Shown here: piece by piece, positions 6,480 to 8,363 of the stretch
How positions within the stretch are numbered: position 1 is the stretch's first letter
Layout: the number at the start of each line of letters is the position of its first letter
Assembly (NCBI GenBank): GCA_030042765.1
Contig: JASHZA010000115.1
Coordinates: 1 to 8,363, forward strand
DNA length: 8,363 nt
Direction of reading: 5' to 3'
Origin: Candidatus Binataceae bacterium
Lineage (GTDB): Bacteria; Desulfobacterota; Binatia; Binatales; Binataceae
The notes under the pieces: model-generated
The model's input: the letters and a program-made list of their open reading frames with translations, nothing else
Database searches by the model: none
Told to the model about the DNA's origin: nothing
Made by a program: the position numbers and the translations under genes

Positions 6480-8300
6480 ATGCTGCGAACGCTGTCTGGA
6501 GAGCAAGCCTCCGACCGGTTGCGACGGAACTTTAGGCGCATGAAGCAGAAGTACGAAGGGAAAGACCTACAGGGCCTGGTCGATCTCGGACGCGAGCAGG
6601 GTTACCTCACCTTCGACCAGGTCAACGATTTCCTGCCACACGACGTGACCTCGCCGACCGATCTCCGTTCGGCTCTCGAGAGCTTCGAGGACATGGACAT
6701 CAAGGTGCTCGACGATGTTCCTGCCGACGGAGCAGAGGCTGACGCGGAAGCGGAGGCCAAGGAAGAACCAGAGGAAGCTGCCGAGGCCCCGGCCGCTGAT
6801 ACGCTTAGCGAGTCGTCTGATCCGGTCCGTCTCTACTTGAAGGAGATGGGAAACTTCCAGCTTCTGTCGCGGGAGCAGGAAGTCGAGATTGCCAAGCGCA
6901 TCGAGGCTGGTGAGAACGAGGTTGAAGACGAGGTGTTACGCTCGCCGGTCACCTTGGATTTCGTGATCGAGATGGCCAACCGGGTCGAGGTTGGGGAGGC
7001 CGATCTTCGCGATATTTTTGAAGAAGCCGAGGAGCAGGGCGAGCCTGACGAGGAACGGGGTCCCGAGACTAACGAAAAGCAGCTCAAAAAGCTCCTTACC
7101 GCGAATAAGAAACTCAAAACGCTTCACGGCAAAATCGAAGAGGTCGAGCAGAAGCTAAAAGACAGGCCCAAGGCGGGAGCCGTCAGGACAAAATATGAAA
7201 AGGCGCTCTCCAAATTCAGGGAAAGCGTCAAACGCGAACTGCATCATCTCGAACTGTCGCATCATCTGCTGGACGCAGTGGTTGCCGAAATGCGCCGGCT
7301 GCTGAAGGAAGCACGCGATTCCCAAGGCCTGATTGCGCGCTATGAGGACGCGACCGGCCGCAGCAAGTCGCAGCTTATCCGCGAGGCAGCCGAAGCCGAA
7401 GATCGGCGCCATGTGCTCAAGGTTAATGGCACCCGGGAAAACCTGCTCGACATTGCCTCGCGCATCAGGGAAGGGCAGAAGACGATTCGCGAGGTTGAGC
7501 GCCGCGTCAAGGCTCCGATCGAGGACTTCGGGCGCTCGCTTGAAACCATCGCGTCGGGCCAGGATAAGAGCCGGCGTGCCAAGAAAGAACTGACCGAAGC
7601 TAACCTGCGGCTGGTCGTCAGCCTCGCCAAGCGCTACACCAACCGCGGGTTGGGTTTTCTTGACCTGATCCAGGAAGGCAACATCGGTCTGATGCGCGCG
7701 GTGGACAAATTCGAATACCAGCGCGGCTACAAGTTCTCGACCTACGCCACGTGGTGGATCCGGCAGTCGATGTCCCGCGCGATCGCGGACCAGGGGCGTA
7801 CCATCCGTATCCCCGTGCATATGGTGGAGACGATCAACAAGCTCTTGCGCGTTACGCGCCTGCTGGTGCAGCGCCTCGGACGCGAGCCCAGTCCGGAGGA
7901 GATCGCCGAGCAGATGGAAATGCCGCTGGACAAGGTCCAGAAGGTACTCAAGATCGTCAAGGAACCGATCTCGTTGGAAACTCCCATCGGAGACGAAGAG
8001 GAAAGCTCGCTGGGCGACTTCGTCGAAGACGAGTTGGCTCCTTCACCGGTCGAGGCCGCGATCCAGGGCAATCTCGGCGAGCAGACGCGCAAGGTGCTGG
8101 CGACACTGACGCCGCGTGAGGAACAGATCCTCCGCATGCGGTTCGGGATTGGCCAGAAGACCGATTACACGCTCGAGGAAGTAGGCAAGCAGTTCGCCGT
8201 CACTCGCGAGCGTATCCGCCAAATCGAGGCCAAAGCGTTGCGCAAGCTCCGCCAGACCGGCCGGTCGCGCAATCTCGAAGGCTTCATGGAACGCGAGTAA
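6480..8300 (+). CDS. rpoD: RNA polymerase primary sigma factor RpoD (sigma-70)
   Basis: The housekeeping sigma factor, 606 residues from the longest start. Region 1.1 runs from about 29 ([13 protein letters not shown] at 33-45) to 78, then an acidic Ala/Glu linker to about 106. Region 1.2 begins at [11 protein letters not shown] (114-124). A long charged, helical non-conserved region fills about 150-365. Region 2 starts at [13 protein letters not shown] (374-386) and includes the -10 recognition part TYATWWIRQ (421-429). Region 3 follows, and region 4 has [14 protein letters not shown] (543-556) and the -35 recognition helix TRERIRQIE (575-583). The length and large non-conserved region resemble proteobacterial group 1 sigma factors (E. 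coli 613). The start is uncertain: the ATG at 6480 has no Shine-Dalgarno within reach and adds an arginine-rich 20-residue extension, whereas the ATG at 6540 (MKQKYEG) starts where many homologues do, with only TAGG three bases before it. It has its own promoter; dnaG and rpsU, its frequent neighbours, are not seen. Confidence 0.97.
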   Translation: MLRTLSGEQASDRLRRNFRRMKQKYEGKDLQGLVDLGREQGYLTFDQVNDFLPHDVTSPTDLRSALESFEDMDIKVLDDVPADGAEADAEAEAKEEPEEAAEAPAADTLSESSDPVRLYLKEMGNFQLLSREQEVEIAKRIEAGENEVEDEVLRSPVTLDFVIEMANRVEVGEADLRDIFEEAEEQGEPDEERGPETNEKQLKKLLTANKKLKTLHGKIEEVEQKLKDRPKAGAVRTKYEKALSKFRESVKRELHHLELSHHLLDAVVAEMRRLLKEARDSQGLIARYEDATGRSKSQLIREAAEAEDRRHVLKVNGTRENLLDIASRIREGQKTIREVERRVKAPIEDFGRSLETIASGQDKSRRAKKELTEANLRLVVSLAKRYTNRGLGFLDLIQEGNIGLMRAVDKFEYQRGYKFSTYATWWIRQSMSRAIADQGRTIRIPVHMVETINKLLRVTRLLVQRLGREPSPEEIAEQMEMPLDKVQKVLKIVKEPISLETPIGDEEESSLGDFVEDELAPSPVEAAIQGNLGEQTRKVLATLTPREEQILRMRFGIGQKTDYTLEEVGKQFAVTRERIRQIEAKALRKLRQTGRSRNLEGFMERE

Positions 8301-8312
8301 GGAGGACGGCTC

Positions 8313-8363
8313 CTACCCAATCGCTTTGGCGGCGCGCAGACGTTCGAGTTCCTCGCGCGTAAA
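8313..8363 (-). CDS. C-terminal end of a convergent gene, cut by the right edge
   Basis: On the minus strand an open frame enters from the right edge and reads 16 codons, FTREELERLRAAKAIG, then TAG at 8313-8315. The end resembles the C-termini of CaiB/BaiF-type CoA-transferases, where a helix of the form EEIAxLRAxGxI is typical, but 16 residues are too few to assign a family. The gene would converge on rpoD with 12 bases between stop codons. Those bases hold a short hairpin (AGGAG 8300-8304 with CTCCT 8310-8314) without a T tract. Confidence 0.5.
   Translation of the reverse strand, partial: FTREELERLRAAKAIG

Noticed and set aside
6440..6482. tRNA-like T-arm string GGTCGAACC before rpoD
   Set aside because: No matching acceptor stem, anticodon arm or D arm can be folded around it; a similar string at 6262-6270 is equally isolated.
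1..8363. Insertion sequences, CRISPR repeats, phage attachment sites
   Set aside because: No transposase, integrase or terminal inverted repeat, and no regularly spaced repeat, was seen on either strand.

Overview
The window looks like ordinary chromosomal DNA from a Gram-negative bacterium of moderately high G+C (about 60%, judged by eye). It carries a full-length proteobacterial-type primary sigma factor with a large non-conserved region, a bacterial family B DNA polymerase, and an Rv2258c-like methyltransferase. Together these would fit a deltaproteobacterial or Binatota-like lineage. That placement is an impression from gene content and protein style, not a measured result.

Layout, left to right. 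(1) 3-1673, plus strand: the C-terminal three quarters of a UvrD/PcrA/Rep-type DNA helicase, cut by the left edge so the Walker A part is missing. (2) 1821-2510, plus strand: an NnrU-family integral membrane protein with a good ribosome binding site, 147 bases downstream. (3) 2539-3612, minus strand: a SAM-dependent methyltransferase with an N-terminal winged-helix domain, convergent with nnrU across a 28-base gap holding a small GC hairpin. (4) 3725-6052, minus strand: a 775-residue family B DNA polymerase with all exonuclease and polymerase motifs intact and a C-terminal tail that looks like a sliding-clamp binding peptide. (5) 6053-6479: a 427-base divergent intergenic region with a convincing sigma-70 promoter for the gene to the right. 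(6) 6480-8300, plus strand: rpoD, complete. (7) 8313-8363, minus strand: the last 16 codons of a convergent gene cut by the right edge.

How the genes fit together: the helicase and PolB are both DNA replication or repair functions, and rpoD is the housekeeping transcription factor. nnrU and the methyltransferase have no obvious link to them. polB and the methyltransferase share a strand with a 112-base gap and could be cotranscribed, but nothing in the sequence ties their functions together.

I found no mobile element, CRISPR array, tRNA, rRNA or recognisable defence island. No convincing undescribed multi-gene system is visible. The points most worth following up are the clamp-binding-like tail and shortened palm segment of PolB, and the tiny ORFs and leader between polB and rpoD.
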